Source: Flectobacillus longus
Lineage (GTDB): Bacteria > Bacteroidota > Bacteroidia > Cytophagales > Spirosomataceae
DNA length: 64,000 bases
Assembly (NCBI RefSeq): GCF_030056705.1
Contig: NZ_JASHIC010000010.1
Location: 62,001-126,000 of the forward strand
Reading direction: 5' to 3'
Shown piece after piece: positions 53,576-63,175 of the stretch. Position 1 is the first letter of the stretch. Each line of letters opens with the position of its first letter. Both the position numbers and the translations under genes were made by a program. The notes beneath the pieces are model-generated. The model did not search any database. It was given only the letters and a program-made list of their open reading frames with translations, and was not told where the DNA came from.

Positions 53576-56143
53576 ATGTTATCAAACCAATTTATTTTGA
53601 AAGCGTTTTATCGACCATTTTGGCTTTTTTGTATTCTACTAATTGCTTGGAATTCTAGTGCTCAAACTTATATCAAAGTGAAAGGAAAGGTAGTTGATGC
53701 CAAAACCAACGAAGTAATTCCTTTTGCGAGTGTGCTAATTCAAGGCACCAATCGTGGAACACAGACCGACCTCAACGGGAATTTCTTTATTGAAACCTCC
53801 CCACAACACCCTTCTATCAAAATTTCGATTATTGGATATCAGCCCCAAACCAAAACCTTTCAAACTGCTAAGGATGTCCAACAACTTACTGTGCGTCTTC
53901 AATCGCTCAATACCAGTTTGGACGAAGTGGTCGTAAAAGGAAAAAAGGACAAATACCGTAATAAAGATAACCCTGCGGTACAACTGGTGCGTAAGGTTAT
54001 TGAGCATAAATCCACGAATCGTCCTGAGGCGCTCAATTTTTATCAATACAATAAATACGAAAAGCTAGAATTCGATTTGAGTAATATTTCTGAAAAATTT
54101 AGAAACAAACGCTCTCTTCGCAAATTTGACTTTGTATTTAACCACCTCGATACGTCTAAAATCACTGGGAAGGTTACGTTGCCTATGTATCTCAAAGAGA
54201 CTATCTCTGATGTGTATTATCGTAAAAATCCAGAATCTAAAAAAGAGGTTATTACTGGAGATAAAATGACTGGTCTGGGTGGCTATGTGGATAACAATGG
54301 GATAAAACTTTATTTGGAGGCATTGTATCAAGAGGTCAATTTTTATGACAATAATATCCTATTACTTGCGAAGCAATTTTTAGGACCTACTTCGCCGATT
54401 GCGCCGCAGTTTTATCGTTATGCCATTATTGATACAACCGTCTATAAAGATGTAAAATGCATTACCTTAGGATTTGCACCTCGCAATACCAATGACCAAC
54501 TGTTTCAAGGGCAAATGCTTGTAGCAATGGATTCGAGTTATGCGGTACGAAAAGTAGAAATGGGTTTTTCGAAAGATATCAATGTCAATTTTGTAACAGA
54601 TCTCAAAATTGTGCAGGAATTCGAGTTTGTAGGGGATAAGGGCTTAATGCTTACCAAGGACGATTTGATTATTGAATTTAACCCTTTGAAAAAAGAGAAT
54701 GGCATGAGCTTGTTTGGACAAAGAAGCGTGTCCTATCATGATTATAAACTTGATTTACCGATTGAAGCAAGCCGTTTTGAGGGGTATCGTACCGAAGTCC
54801 TCAAAGACGCTACTCAACGGAAAGATGATTATTGGTCGCAAGCACGCCACCAACCGCTCAGTACCAAGGAAATGGGTATTTATACCATGGTAGATAGTGT
54901 CAAAAGAGTGCCAGCCTTTCAGCGATTTATGAATACGGCGTCCTTTTTGATGGAAGGTTATAAGCCATTAGGTGCTATAGAAATAGGTCCCGTAAATACT
55001 TTTTATAGCTTCAACCCTGTTGAGGGGCTTCGTCTACGTTTGGGAGGGCGTACTACTGCCAAATTTAGCGAACGAATGGCTTTTGAGGTATATTCGGCGT
55101 ATGGTTTCCGTGATCAAAAATGGAAGTATTTTGCCTCGGCAACGTTATCACTAACCGACCATAATATTTATACCTATCCGATTCGTCATTTACGCTTGTC
55201 TTATCAAAATGACTTGAAAATCCCAGGACAAGAATTACAGTTTGTTCAAGAAGATAACTTTTTACTTTCTTTCAAAAGAGGTATCAACAACCAACGAACC
55301 TACAACCAAGTATGGACACTCGACTGGCTACGAGAATCGAAATCTGGGGTAGCGTGGAGTGCACAAATCAAGAAAACAATTCAAACACCTACAGGCTCGT
55401 TGACCTACGAAAATGGACTAGGACAAACCGTACCACAACTCGACAATACAGAATTTGGGGTAGGTTTGAGATATGCGCCCAATGAGCAGTTTTATCAAGG
55501 GAAAAACTATCGTATCCCGATTGTGAATCAATATCCCGTTATTCAATTACGCTATAATTATTCGCCAAAAGGATTTTTGGGAAGTGAATACGAATATAGT
55601 CGCGTGATGGCACAGATGTACAAGCGAGTAAATATTCCGCCATTGGGTTATACCAATTTAACGATTGAAGGAGCTAAACTTTGGGGAAAGGTACCATTTC
55701 CACTATTGCTCATTCATAGAGCCAACCAGACATATTCGTATCAGTTAGAATCCTACAACTTGATGAATTTCTTGGAGTTTGTGAGTGACCAATATGCTAC
55801 CATATTTTTTGACCACCATTTCAACGGATTTTTCTTTAATAAAATCCCCTTATTGAACCGACTCAAAATTCGCGAAGTCGCCTCATTTACAGGTTTGTGG
55901 GGAAGCGTATCTGACCAGAACAAACCTTCGTCGGATAATCAGTTACTGGCGTTTCCCAAATATACTAATGGCGACCCTATTACCTATTCCTTAGACCATC
56001 GACCTTATATGGAGATGAGCGTAGGGGTAGAAAACGTATTTAAAATTCTTAGAATAGACCTCCTCAAACGATTGTCTTATCTCGACCATCCTAATGCGCC
56101 TAGTTCGCTTGCAGTTAGATTTAGAGTGAAGTTTGATTTTTAG
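53576..56143 (+). CDS. DUF5686 protein with carboxypeptidase-like regulatory domain
   Basis: About 855 residues from ATG 53576 (an earlier ATG at 53555 is possible). A signal peptide ends WNSSAQ; an N-terminal carboxypeptidase-D-regulatory-like Ig domain follows (VKGKVVDAKTNEVIPFASVL, GTQTDLNGNF), as in TonB-receptor plug-like proteins, then a long beta-rich DUF5686 region ending in a barrel-type tail (SSLAVRFRVKFDF). This Bacteroidota-specific surface family is of unknown function. It is followed by a hairpin. Confidence 0.88.
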   Translation: MLSNQFILKAFYRPFWLFCILLIAWNSSAQTYIKVKGKVVDAKTNEVIPFASVLIQGTNRGTQTDLNGNFFIETSPQHPSIKISIIGYQPQTKTFQTAKDVQQLTVRLQSLNTSLDEVVVKGKKDKYRNKDNPAVQLVRKVIEHKSTNRPEALNFYQYNKYEKLEFDLSNISEKFRNKRSLRKFDFVFNHLDTSKITGKVTLPMYLKETISDVYYRKNPESKKEVITGDKMTGLGGYVDNNGIKLYLEALYQEVNFYDNNILLLAKQFLGPTSPIAPQFYRYAIIDTTVYKDVKCITLGFAPRNTNDQLFQGQMLVAMDSSYAVRKVEMGFSKDINVNFVTDLKIVQEFEFVGDKGLMLTKDDLIIEFNPLKKENGMSLFGQRSVSYHDYKLDLPIEASRFEGYRTEVLKDATQRKDDYWSQARHQPLSTKEMGIYTMVDSVKRVPAFQRFMNTASFLMEGYKPLGAIEIGPVNTFYSFNPVEGLRLRLGGRTTAKFSERMAFEVYSAYGFRDQKWKYFASATLSLTDHNIYTYPIRHLRLSYQNDLKIPGQELQFVQEDNFLLSFKRGINNQRTYNQVWTLDWLRESKSGVAWSAQIKKTIQTPTGSLTYENGLGQTVPQLDNTEFGVGLRYAPNEQFYQGKNYRIPIVNQYPVIQLRYNYSPKGFLGSEYEYSRVMAQMYKRVNIPPLGYTNLTIEGAKLWGKVPFPLLLIHRANQTYSYQLESYNLMNFLEFVSDQYATIFFDHHFNGFFFNKIPLLNRLKIREVASFTGLWGSVSDQNKPSSDNQLLAFPKYTNGDPITYSLDHRPYMEMSVGVENVFKILRIDLLKRLSYLDHPNAPSSLAVRFRVKFDF

Positions 56144-56150
56144 GAAAAGT

Positions 56151-56196
56151 ATTACAAAAATAGAGACGTCATGTTTGGCGTCTCTATTTTTGTAAT
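56151..56196. terminator. TAGAGACG-family hairpin after the DUF5686 gene
   Basis: ATTACAAAAATAGAGACG (56151-56168) is the exact complement of CGTCTCTATTTTTGTAAT (56179-56196) around a 10-nt loop. It terminates two convergent genes and belongs to the dispersed GTAGAGACG palindrome family. Confidence 0.85.
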
Positions 56197-56232
56197 GTCC
56201 CAATCCTATTTTAACATCATCCCTATCAAGAA

Positions 56233-56694
56233 TTACTGGAAAAACGGTCTCATAAGTTCTATCTGATTGGCAATAGTTTTACTAAAATGAGTTTTGTAGA
56301 AAGGCCATGAATTATTAGGGTCGAATAGAAAACTTCTACGAATACCCATATATTCAAACGAAAAAATATATCCGCCTTGGTCGTAAGCATCGGGATTACC
56401 AAAAACACCTCTAGGTTCAAAAAGCATCCACAAAGGAATCGTAACTAGTAAATCGGTGTTAGAATTTTCATTTCGTTTCCATTTTGTTGGCAATAGGTTA
56501 CTCTGTGACCCACAGTAAGTATTTGGATAGGATTTAGATAACCCTTGGGGACTTACTTCATATACAACTGCGCATGAGTCCATACATTCACAAGCATAAA
56601 AACCATACGACTGTATAGAGGGAGTAATAGTAATTGTTAAAGACAATAAGAAAAATAGACTCAAGCCTAGAAAAATCTTTGATGAACGTTTCAT
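56233..56694 (-). CDS. Exported or anchored hypothetical protein
   Basis: 153 residues with an N-terminal hydrophobic segment (IFLGLSLFFLLSLTITIT). The body has a Cys cluster (FYACECMDSCAVVYE, then YCGSQS) that could form disulfides. No family recognised. It starts 4 bp after the end of the broken gene at 56699-57385, which suggests one transcript. Confidence 0.6.
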   Translation of the reverse strand: MKRSSKIFLGLSLFFLLSLTITITPSIQSYGFYACECMDSCAVVYEVSPQGLSKSYPNTYCGSQSNLLPTKWKRNENSNTDLLVTIPLWMLFEPRGVFGNPDAYDQGGYIFSFEYMGIRRSFLFDPNNSWPFYKTHFSKTIANQIELMRPFFQ

Positions 56695-56698
56695 GATA

Positions 56699-57385
56699 TT
56701 AATGGGAACTACAGTTGTAGTTTACTTGCTTCCAAACCTCATTGTAAGTTGGTAGTAATAGATTTTGATTTAGCGAAATTTTAGTTTTTTGAATTCTTTT
56801 TCTTTGAAAATCAATGAATCCCAATTCACTTGTCAAATGTCCTTCTTTGGGAAAATAGGAAACGTAATACGCCCCATTTTTATCATAAATATTCTGATAT
56901 TCTAAGCCATCCATATTTTCGATACTCATGAGTGTTTTATGATTTCTTAAATCGTAAATGGTCTTTGAATATCAGAGGAGTAATTAGCAAAAAGATAATG
57001 CCCATCCTTTGACACTGCAAAAGCTCCTCCTTGCAATATGGTCGCCTTTTCACTAGTATCAATCAATAGAGTTTCACCATCATAGTCACCAAATTTAGAA
57101 ATGATAAAGTAGTCTTTCAGGATCTATATCATAAAATCTCTTACTTATCGTTTTACGTTTTTTTCTAATATATAACCAAGTACGACATGCAAATTCATTG
57201 GTAGTATTTTTCTTGGGATGTATCATCGTTATAATAACTTCTAGCGAACCCCACTGCAAAGTATCACTCTGAGTAATATACTTACGATTAGGATAAGCCT
57301 CCTTTGAGTAGGCTAGAAACTTATTAGATTGCCCCCAACTCTTGAAGAATAACAAAGCGAAGAGTATAACAAATGCTTTTTTCAT
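56699..57385 (-). pseudogene. Frameshifted exported protein (two compensating shifts)
   Basis: The product starts with a signal peptide (MKKAFVILFALLFFKSWGQ) and stops early at 57095. Just before that stop, the next frame continues as LKDYFIISKFGDYDGETLLI to about 56949, and the first frame then resumes with SKTIYDLRNHKTLMSIENMD to 56699. The outer parts share one frame and the ~150-nt middle lies in another, as expected of one indel and a nearby compensating one. Joined, it would be about 228 residues of strand-rich protein of no recognised family. Sequencing error cannot be excluded. Confidence 0.65.
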
Positions 57386-57670
57386 AGGCGTTTACTAACT
57401 AGATTTTATCGATAATACAATTTATAAAAAACAATATCATTCAGCCAAATCCTACTTGAATGATAATGAGAAAATATTTTGTAAAATTTTCACCTTTGTT
57501 ACAATGTCTCTTGATTTATTTGTATTTACACTCCCTTTATTATCAAATTGTTAACTCAATAATTCGTAACCTATTCATAATATTTGGGTAACAATAATTC
57601 TCTACTTTTACATCACAGAAAACACTAAATATTACTAGTATTCTGGACTCACTAAGCTTATCAATAGCGA

Positions 57671-58726
57671 ATGCATATACCAAAGAAAATACTGTTTATC
57701 ACAGGGTCGATTAACCAAACCTCGCAGATGCACCAAATCGCTCAGCAATTGCCTGAGTATGATTGTTGGTTTAGTCAGATTTTTGCAGATTCGCCCTTGG
57801 TGAACTGGGTTATTGAGCATACTTCTTGGGCTGACCGCACGGTGCTAGCAGGACAGTTTCGTCGTAATTCTGAGACTTATTGTATCGAGCACGGTTTGCA
57901 GATGGACTACAAAGCCCAAAAGAACCGTTATGATTTGGTGGTTTACTGTTCGGATTTGATAATTCCTGATAGAATGCTTCAAACCAAAACTTTGTGGGTA
58001 CAAGAAGGTATGGTAGATGAATGTACTGCTATTAGTAAATGGGTCAAAAAATTGCATTTGCCACCTTACTTGGCTATCGGAACTTCGCTCAATGGTACTT
58101 CTGATATTTGTGATGTCTATTGTGCCGCATCAGAAGGCTACAAAGGATATTTCTCAAAAATGGGAACCCAAGCTCACAAAATTATGGTCACAGGTATGCC
58201 TAATTTTGATAACTGTGAAAAGTTTGTGGATAACACCCTCGATATGAAAAACTATGTGTTGGTAACAACTTCGGATATTCGCGAATGTTACCGACCAGAT
58301 GATAGAATCGGTTTTATCAAACGTTGTGTTGAAATCGCTAACGGGCGACCATTGGTATTCAAATTGCATCCTAACGAGATTTTTGAAAGAGCCATTGCCG
58401 AAATCAAAGAAAACACACCCGAAGGTACTTTCATCTATACCAATGGCAACGTTAACCACATGATTGCTAATTGTGATGAATTGATTACACAATATTCGAC
58501 GCTTGTATATGTGGGTATAGCCTTGGGGAAAAAAGTACATTCATATTTTGATGTCGAAGAGCTAAATCGCTTAGCCCCTATTCAAAACGGAGGTACTTCA
58601 GCGCAAAATATAGCTCGTGTTTGCCGTGATTTTTTGGAATTTAATGGTAAAAAAGAAGACTTTACCAAACAGTACCAATACAGCGCGACACCCATTGTTA
58701 AACCTAGTCTTTGCGAAATCGCATGA
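57671..58726 (+). CDS. GT-B-like glycan transferase/epimerase-type protein
   Basis: 351 residues, no signal. The fold looks like GT-B (UDP-sugar 2-epimerase/CDP-glycerol transferase-like): ILFITGSINQTSQMHQIAQQ, KIMVTGMPNFDN, PLVFKLHPNEIFE and YSTLVYVGIALGKKVHSY, where 'KLHPNE' is common in polysaccharide transferases. It overlaps the next gene by ATGA, so the two are translationally coupled. It is first in an operon for sugar activation and probably transfers or prepares the sugar. Specificity unknown. Confidence 0.75.
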   Translation: MHIPKKILFITGSINQTSQMHQIAQQLPEYDCWFSQIFADSPLVNWVIEHTSWADRTVLAGQFRRNSETYCIEHGLQMDYKAQKNRYDLVVYCSDLIIPDRMLQTKTLWVQEGMVDECTAISKWVKKLHLPPYLAIGTSLNGTSDICDVYCAASEGYKGYFSKMGTQAHKIMVTGMPNFDNCEKFVDNTLDMKNYVLVTTSDIRECYRPDDRIGFIKRCVEIANGRPLVFKLHPNEIFERAIAEIKENTPEGTFIYTNGNVNHMIANCDELITQYSTLVYVGIALGKKVHSYFDVEELNRLAPIQNGGTSAQNIARVCRDFLEFNGKKEDFTKQYQYSATPIVKPSLCEIA

Positions 58727-59595
58727 GTCAAACGCCAGTTATCACCATCGTCGTACAAGCTCGCATGAGTTCGAGCCGATTGCCAGGTAAAGTAATGCTC
58801 CCTATCCTAGAAGAGCCCCTACTTTATCGCATGATAGAGCGTCTTCGAATGGTAAAGCGTATATCACATATCGTTATTGCAACTTCTGACCATACGCAGG
58901 ACGATGTCATTGAGTATTTTTGTAAAAAATATGAAATAGATTGTTACAGAGGAAGTCTTAATGATTTACTAGACAGACATTGGCAAGTAGGACATTTAAC
59001 AGAGGCAGATGTAGTTCTCAAAATACCATCAGATTGTCCACTTATCGATCCTCGTATTGTGGATAAAGTGTTGGATGTGTATTTGACTAATCCTGAGCAA
59101 TATGATTATATAAGTAACTTACATCCTGCTACTTATCCCGATGGTAATGATGTAGAAATTATGAGTTTTAAAGCCCTGACCAAAGCTTGGGAGGAGGCTG
59201 TTCGCCCTTTGGAACTAGAGCATACAACGCCATATTTCTGGGAAAACCCAGAGAAATTTAAGTTGGGCAATGTACTTTGGGAAACAGGTTTAGATTATTC
59301 GATGTCACACAGATTTACCATAGATTATCATGAAGACTACCAATTTATTAAGCGGATTTTTGAAGAGTTATATCCTCTCAAGCCTGAATTCTCTTTGGAA
59401 GATATTTTAACATTATTGGCGCAAAAGCCTGAAATTATGGCACTTAATGCGCAATGGGCTGGGGTCAATTGGTATAGGAACCATTTGAATGAGCTAAAAA
59501 CTATCGACGCCTCCATGACGGTGAAGGTAGAAGCGCAAAGCGTTGGCTCTTCCCCAGAAGTGCCGAATCCAAATGGAGAGGTTATTAGAAAATAG
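58723..59595 (+). CDS. SpsF-like cytidylyltransferase
   Basis: 290 residues from the ATG that overlaps the previous stop (ATGA). The acylneuraminate/KDO cytidylyltransferase-like core is seen as VVQARMSSSRLPGKVMLPIL, IVIATSDHTQDD, RGSLNDLLDRH and KIPSDCPLIDPRIVD. SpsF-type proteins activate an acidic or amino sugar with CTP for surface polysaccharides. The C-terminal part (~190-290) has no known domain. Its partners in the operon make the sugar. Confidence 0.85.
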   Translation: MSQTPVITIVVQARMSSSRLPGKVMLPILEEPLLYRMIERLRMVKRISHIVIATSDHTQDDVIEYFCKKYEIDCYRGSLNDLLDRHWQVGHLTEADVVLKIPSDCPLIDPRIVDKVLDVYLTNPEQYDYISNLHPATYPDGNDVEIMSFKALTKAWEEAVRPLELEHTTPYFWENPEKFKLGNVLWETGLDYSMSHRFTIDYHEDYQFIKRIFEELYPLKPEFSLEDILTLLAQKPEIMALNAQWAGVNWYRNHLNELKTIDASMTVKVEAQSVGSSPEVPNPNGEVIRK

Positions 59596-59737
59596 AATAC
59601 TCTTTATATTGGCTTATTTGGTGTAAGCCACAAAGCATTGCATCTCTAAGAATAGATAATTCTTTAAAAATATAAATGAGTAATCAGATTGAAAAATACC
59701 ATATTCTCTCAATCTCAACTTACTCAATAAACTCCCC

Positions 59738-60595
59738 ATGAACGAAGTAAAATTAAAGAAATTGGAGCAAACAGCTTTGCGAGTTCGTGAGCATATCATC
59801 AAGCTTTCGACCGACGGAGGCTGTTTTGTGGGTGCATCGCTTTCAGCAACCGATTTGATTGTTTACCTCTACACAGAATTCCTCAATTTAAACCCAACTA
59901 ACTTGGATGACCCCGACAGAGACTATTTGTTTTTGTCGAAGGGGCACGATGTGCCTGCACTTTATGGTACGTTGGTCGAAATGGGTGTTTTAGAAGCAGA
60001 GAGACTGCAAAATCACTTATCAACCAACGACCATATCTATTGGCATCCCAATACCCAAATCCCTGGTATTGAGTTTCATTCGGGTTCATTGGGCCATTTG
60101 CCAGCGGTATCCGTTGGTGTAGCAATGGACTTAAAAATTAGTGCTTCTCAAAATCGTGTGGTCTGTATCTTGGGCGATGGTGAGCTCAATGAAGGCTCAG
60201 TATGGGAGGCAGTTATGGTGGCGCATGCACACAAATTAGACAACCTTATTTTTGTAGTAGATCGCAATAATTTCCAAGCCAATATGGCTACAGAAGACCT
60301 CATTCCATTAGAGCCATTAGTAGATAAATTTGAAGCTTTTGGCTGGGAAGTATGTCGTATTGATGGTCACAATTTCTTGGATTTGGAAGAAGCATTTGCT
60401 GATTTGCCCTACAAAAAACATAAGCCAAGTGTAATTATCGCCGATACAATTCGTGGAAAAGGCTTACCAAGTATCGAGGCTCGTGCCGACCGTTGGTTTT
60501 GTAATTTTTCATCTACCGAAATCGAACAACTTTTGCAAGAGTTACATGGGCAACAAAAGGCTCAAATTGATTCAGAAACTCTTGTGGTAAGATAG
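59738..60595 (+). CDS. Transketolase, N-terminal (thiamine-diphosphate) subunit
   Basis: 285 residues, equal to the first third of a normal transketolase. The ThDP motif is GDGELNEGSVWEAVMVA ... NNFQ, and LSKGHDVPALYG plus FHSGSLGHLPAVSVGVAM are typical. Together with the next gene it forms a two-subunit transketolase, as in many secondary and sugar pathways. Placed between a cytidylyltransferase and a class III aminotransferase, it probably builds or shortens a sugar rather than serving the pentose pathway. Confidence 0.92.
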   Translation: MNEVKLKKLEQTALRVREHIIKLSTDGGCFVGASLSATDLIVYLYTEFLNLNPTNLDDPDRDYLFLSKGHDVPALYGTLVEMGVLEAERLQNHLSTNDHIYWHPNTQIPGIEFHSGSLGHLPAVSVGVAMDLKISASQNRVVCILGDGELNEGSVWEAVMVAHAHKLDNLIFVVDRNNFQANMATEDLIPLEPLVDKFEAFGWEVCRIDGHNFLDLEEAFADLPYKKHKPSVIIADTIRGKGLPSIEARADRWFCNFSSTEIEQLLQELHGQQKAQIDSETLVVR

Positions 60596-60598
60596 AAC

Positions 60599-60622
60599 GT
60601 AGAGACGTTGCACCGCAACATC
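60599..60622. repeat. Degenerate GTAGAGACG palindrome inside the sugar operon
   Basis: GTAGAGACGTTGC (60599-60611) faces GCAACATCT, one base off the usual GCAACGTCT. A GAGTGGTTGAGTGAAT word follows, of the kind seen at 12180-12220. Confidence 0.55.
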
Positions 60623-60738
60623 TTATTGAGTGGTTGAGTGAATTATGAATGAGTGATTAAAATAAAAATGGGTATTTGGGAAAATGACAAAAAGTTGTGA
60701 TAATCACTAACTCACTCAATATAGAAATCTATAAAAAT

Positions 60739-61677
60739 ATGTACGAAGAACTACTAAAAAATATAGCCATCGACGACGAGCGTATCGTAGTCATGACAGC
60801 CGAAAACCGTGCTTTGATTCGTAATTTGCCTTCAGTTTTAGGTAAAAGATTTATCGATACAGGAATTACCGAACAATGTATGGTAGGTGCCGCCGCAGGG
60901 CTGGCATTGCGTGGAAGAGTGCCTGTATTACACGCATTGGCTTCTTTTCTTTCGATGCGTGCGTTTGAGTTTGTGCGCACCGATGCAGGAATACCTAATT
61001 TACCAATCAAGTTGAGCGCCTTTATCCCAGGTTTTTTATCAGACGGAAATGGTCCCACACACCAAGCTGTGGAAGATGTCTCTCTGATGCGTGGGATTCC
61101 TAATATGCAAGTTTTTGCACCTGCCAATGAGCAAGATTTGGCCATTATGTTACCCGAAATCCTTGCCTCTAAACATCCAGCTTATATTCGTATTTGTCAC
61201 CGTCCTACCTCTTTTCAACATCAAAAACACTTTGAAATTGGCAAAGTTGAAGTCATTGCTGAGGGTACAGATGTTACCTTGCTGACTTACGGTTTTATGC
61301 TTGAGCAAACGCTGATTGCTGCCGAAATTCTTAGAGCAGAAGGCAAGTCTGTGGGTATCGTCAATCTTCGTAGTCTCAAACCTATTGACGAGGCTTATCT
61401 TGTAGATTTAACACAAAAAACAGATTTGTTAGTAACCATTGAAGACCATTTTGTTACAGGAGGTTTGTACTCTATTGTTGCAGAAATTTTCCTAAAAAAA
61501 CAGATACAAGCACCAGTTTTACCCATTGCTCTATTTGAAAAATGGTTCAAACCAGCACGCTTGCAAGAGGTGCTAGAATACGAAGGATTTACAGGAAAAC
61601 AAATTGCAGAACGTATTTTGGGCTATCATACTGAATCTATTCAGCCACATATCGTAGCCTCTGAATTTGCTGAATAA
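60739..61677 (+). CDS. Transketolase, C-terminal subunit
   Basis: 312 residues from ATG 60739; an upstream GTG at 60697 is unlikely. It contains the pyrimidine-binding domain (RFIDTGITEQCMVGAAAGLA, with the catalytic Glu), FVRTDAGIPNLPIKL, and the C-terminal domain (GTDVTLLTYGFMLEQTL). It completes the enzyme started by the previous gene. The 143-bp gap between the two holds a repeat. Confidence 0.92.
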   Translation: MYEELLKNIAIDDERIVVMTAENRALIRNLPSVLGKRFIDTGITEQCMVGAAAGLALRGRVPVLHALASFLSMRAFEFVRTDAGIPNLPIKLSAFIPGFLSDGNGPTHQAVEDVSLMRGIPNMQVFAPANEQDLAIMLPEILASKHPAYIRICHRPTSFQHQKHFEIGKVEVIAEGTDVTLLTYGFMLEQTLIAAEILRAEGKSVGIVNLRSLKPIDEAYLVDLTQKTDLLVTIEDHFVTGGLYSIVAEIFLKKQIQAPVLPIALFEKWFKPARLQEVLEYEGFTGKQIAERILGYHTESIQPHIVASEFAE

Positions 61678-61686
61678 TCCCCACCC

Positions 61687-61777
61687 GTAGAGACGTTGTA
61701 CGCAACGTCTTTTAGGCTGTAGGCATTAGGCAAAAGGTTGTGCTTGCCTAATACGTAAAGCCTAAAGCCGAGCACTT
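61687..61777. repeat. GTAGAGACG palindrome and TAGGC inverted words in the sugar operon
   Basis: GTAGAGACGTTG-TA-CGCAACGTCT (61687-61710) is a near-perfect hairpin followed by TTT, and TTAGGCTGTAGGCATTAGGC is echoed by GCCTAATACG...AAGCCTAAAGCC. It sits between transketolase and the aminomutase-like gene, and could weaken read-through. Confidence 0.6.
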
Positions 61778-61829
61778 AATTTTAACATAAAAAACATTGC
61801 ATTTCGAGAATCATAATTAATTCAATGTC

Positions 61830-63173
61830 ATGCCCAACGGAGTAAAATTCAACGACCATTATCCTAATATTACCATCTCGGATATTTTATATGAACGTGC
61901 TTTGGCAGTTCAAAAACCTATTACCCAAACCCTAGCGAAAGGTCCAGGACAATTTACCAAAGGTATTGCTCCAAAGTATTTGGTAAAGGGAAAAGGCTCA
62001 CACGTTTGGGATGTCGATGGCAACGAGTATATCGACTACAATGCTGCGATAGGTCCAGTATCTTTGGGCTATTGCTATCCAGCGGTTGATGAGGCCATCC
62101 AAAGCCAATTAGCGGATGGCATTTCATTCTCTCTGACGCACCCTTTAGAAGTAGAATTGTCAGAACTGATTCAAGATATTATTCCAAATGCTGAAGCAGT
62201 CAAAATCTCCAAAATGGGAGCAGATGTCTGTTCGGCGGCGATTCGTGTATCACGTGCTTTTACAGGTCGTGAAAAAATCTTCTGTTGTGGCTATCACGGT
62301 TGGCATGATTGGTATATCGGTATTACAAGTCGTAATGCAGGTGTGCCTGAAAGTACTCAAAATATGACTTATACTTTCGAATACAATGACATCGAAAGTA
62401 TTCGTGCAGCCTTGGATGAAGATGTAGCAGCAGTGATTTTAGAGCCATTTATTTTTGAAGCGCCTAAAAATAATTTCCTTCAAGAATTAGCCGAAGCTTG
62501 TCGTGAAAATGGCACTTTGTTGATTTTTGATGAAATGTGGACAGGTTTTCGTATTGCCTTGGGTGGTGCGCAAGAATATTTTCAAGTAAAACCAGACTTA
62601 GCAGTTTATTCAAAAGCTTGTGCTAATGGAATGCCAATTGCCTTATTGACGGGTCGTGCCGATGTGATGGAGCTTTTCAATAAAGAAGTATTTAGTTATA
62701 CCACTTTTGGTGGCGAAACCTTGTCATTGGCAGCTTGTATTGCAACCATTCGTGAATTACAGGAAAAAAATGTCCCAGCTTATTTAGCCGAAAAAGGAGC
62801 GATTTTACAACAAGGATATAACCAGATTGCAGAGGAGTTTGGCTTATCAGCATTTACCAAATGTATCGGCTATCCATGTCGCTCTATGGTAACATTTAGT
62901 CCCGAAGCGGGCAATGGCTTAGAGCTAAAAACACTCATGCAACAAGAAATGATTAAGCGTGGTATCCTATGGGCAGGTTTTCATAACATGTGCTACAGCC
63001 ATACCGACGAAGATATTGCTTATACTTTGTCTGCTTATCGTGATGTGATGCCAATCATGAAAAAAGCCATTCTCGAAAAAGATGCGATGCCATTGATTCG
63101 CGGAGAAGTGTTGGAAGCTGTTTTTAGAAAAACCTCAAACTACAATATCAAACCTGCTTTGCAGAAAGCCTAA
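61830..63173 (+). CDS. Class III aminotransferase, glutamate-1-semialdehyde-aminomutase-like
   Basis: 447 residues. PLP fold type I class III: HVWDVDGNEYIDYNAAIGPV, KISKMGADVCSAAIRVSRA, YHGWHDWYIG, LIFDEMWTGFRIALGG and the PLP Lys in VYSKACANGMPIALLTG. It resembles HemL, but haem synthesis is not suggested: hemE lies 59 kb away and the neighbours are sugar genes. It probably moves an amino group onto a keto-sugar or keto-acid. The SDR starts 3 bp later. Confidence 0.87.
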   Translation: MPNGVKFNDHYPNITISDILYERALAVQKPITQTLAKGPGQFTKGIAPKYLVKGKGSHVWDVDGNEYIDYNAAIGPVSLGYCYPAVDEAIQSQLADGISFSLTHPLEVELSELIQDIIPNAEAVKISKMGADVCSAAIRVSRAFTGREKIFCCGYHGWHDWYIGITSRNAGVPESTQNMTYTFEYNDIESIRAALDEDVAAVILEPFIFEAPKNNFLQELAEACRENGTLLIFDEMWTGFRIALGGAQEYFQVKPDLAVYSKACANGMPIALLTGRADVMELFNKEVFSYTTFGGETLSLAACIATIRELQEKNVPAYLAEKGAILQQGYNQIAEEFGLSAFTKCIGYPCRSMVTFSPEAGNGLELKTLMQQEMIKRGILWAGFHNMCYSHTDEDIAYTLSAYRDVMPIMKKAILEKDAMPLIRGEVLEAVFRKTSNYNIKPALQKA

Positions 63174-63175
63174 CA

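Noticed and set aside
61830-63173. hemL (glutamate-1-semialdehyde aminomutase for haem)
   Set aside because: Context is a sugar operon and the protein is only HemL-like; the haem gene hemE is far away.
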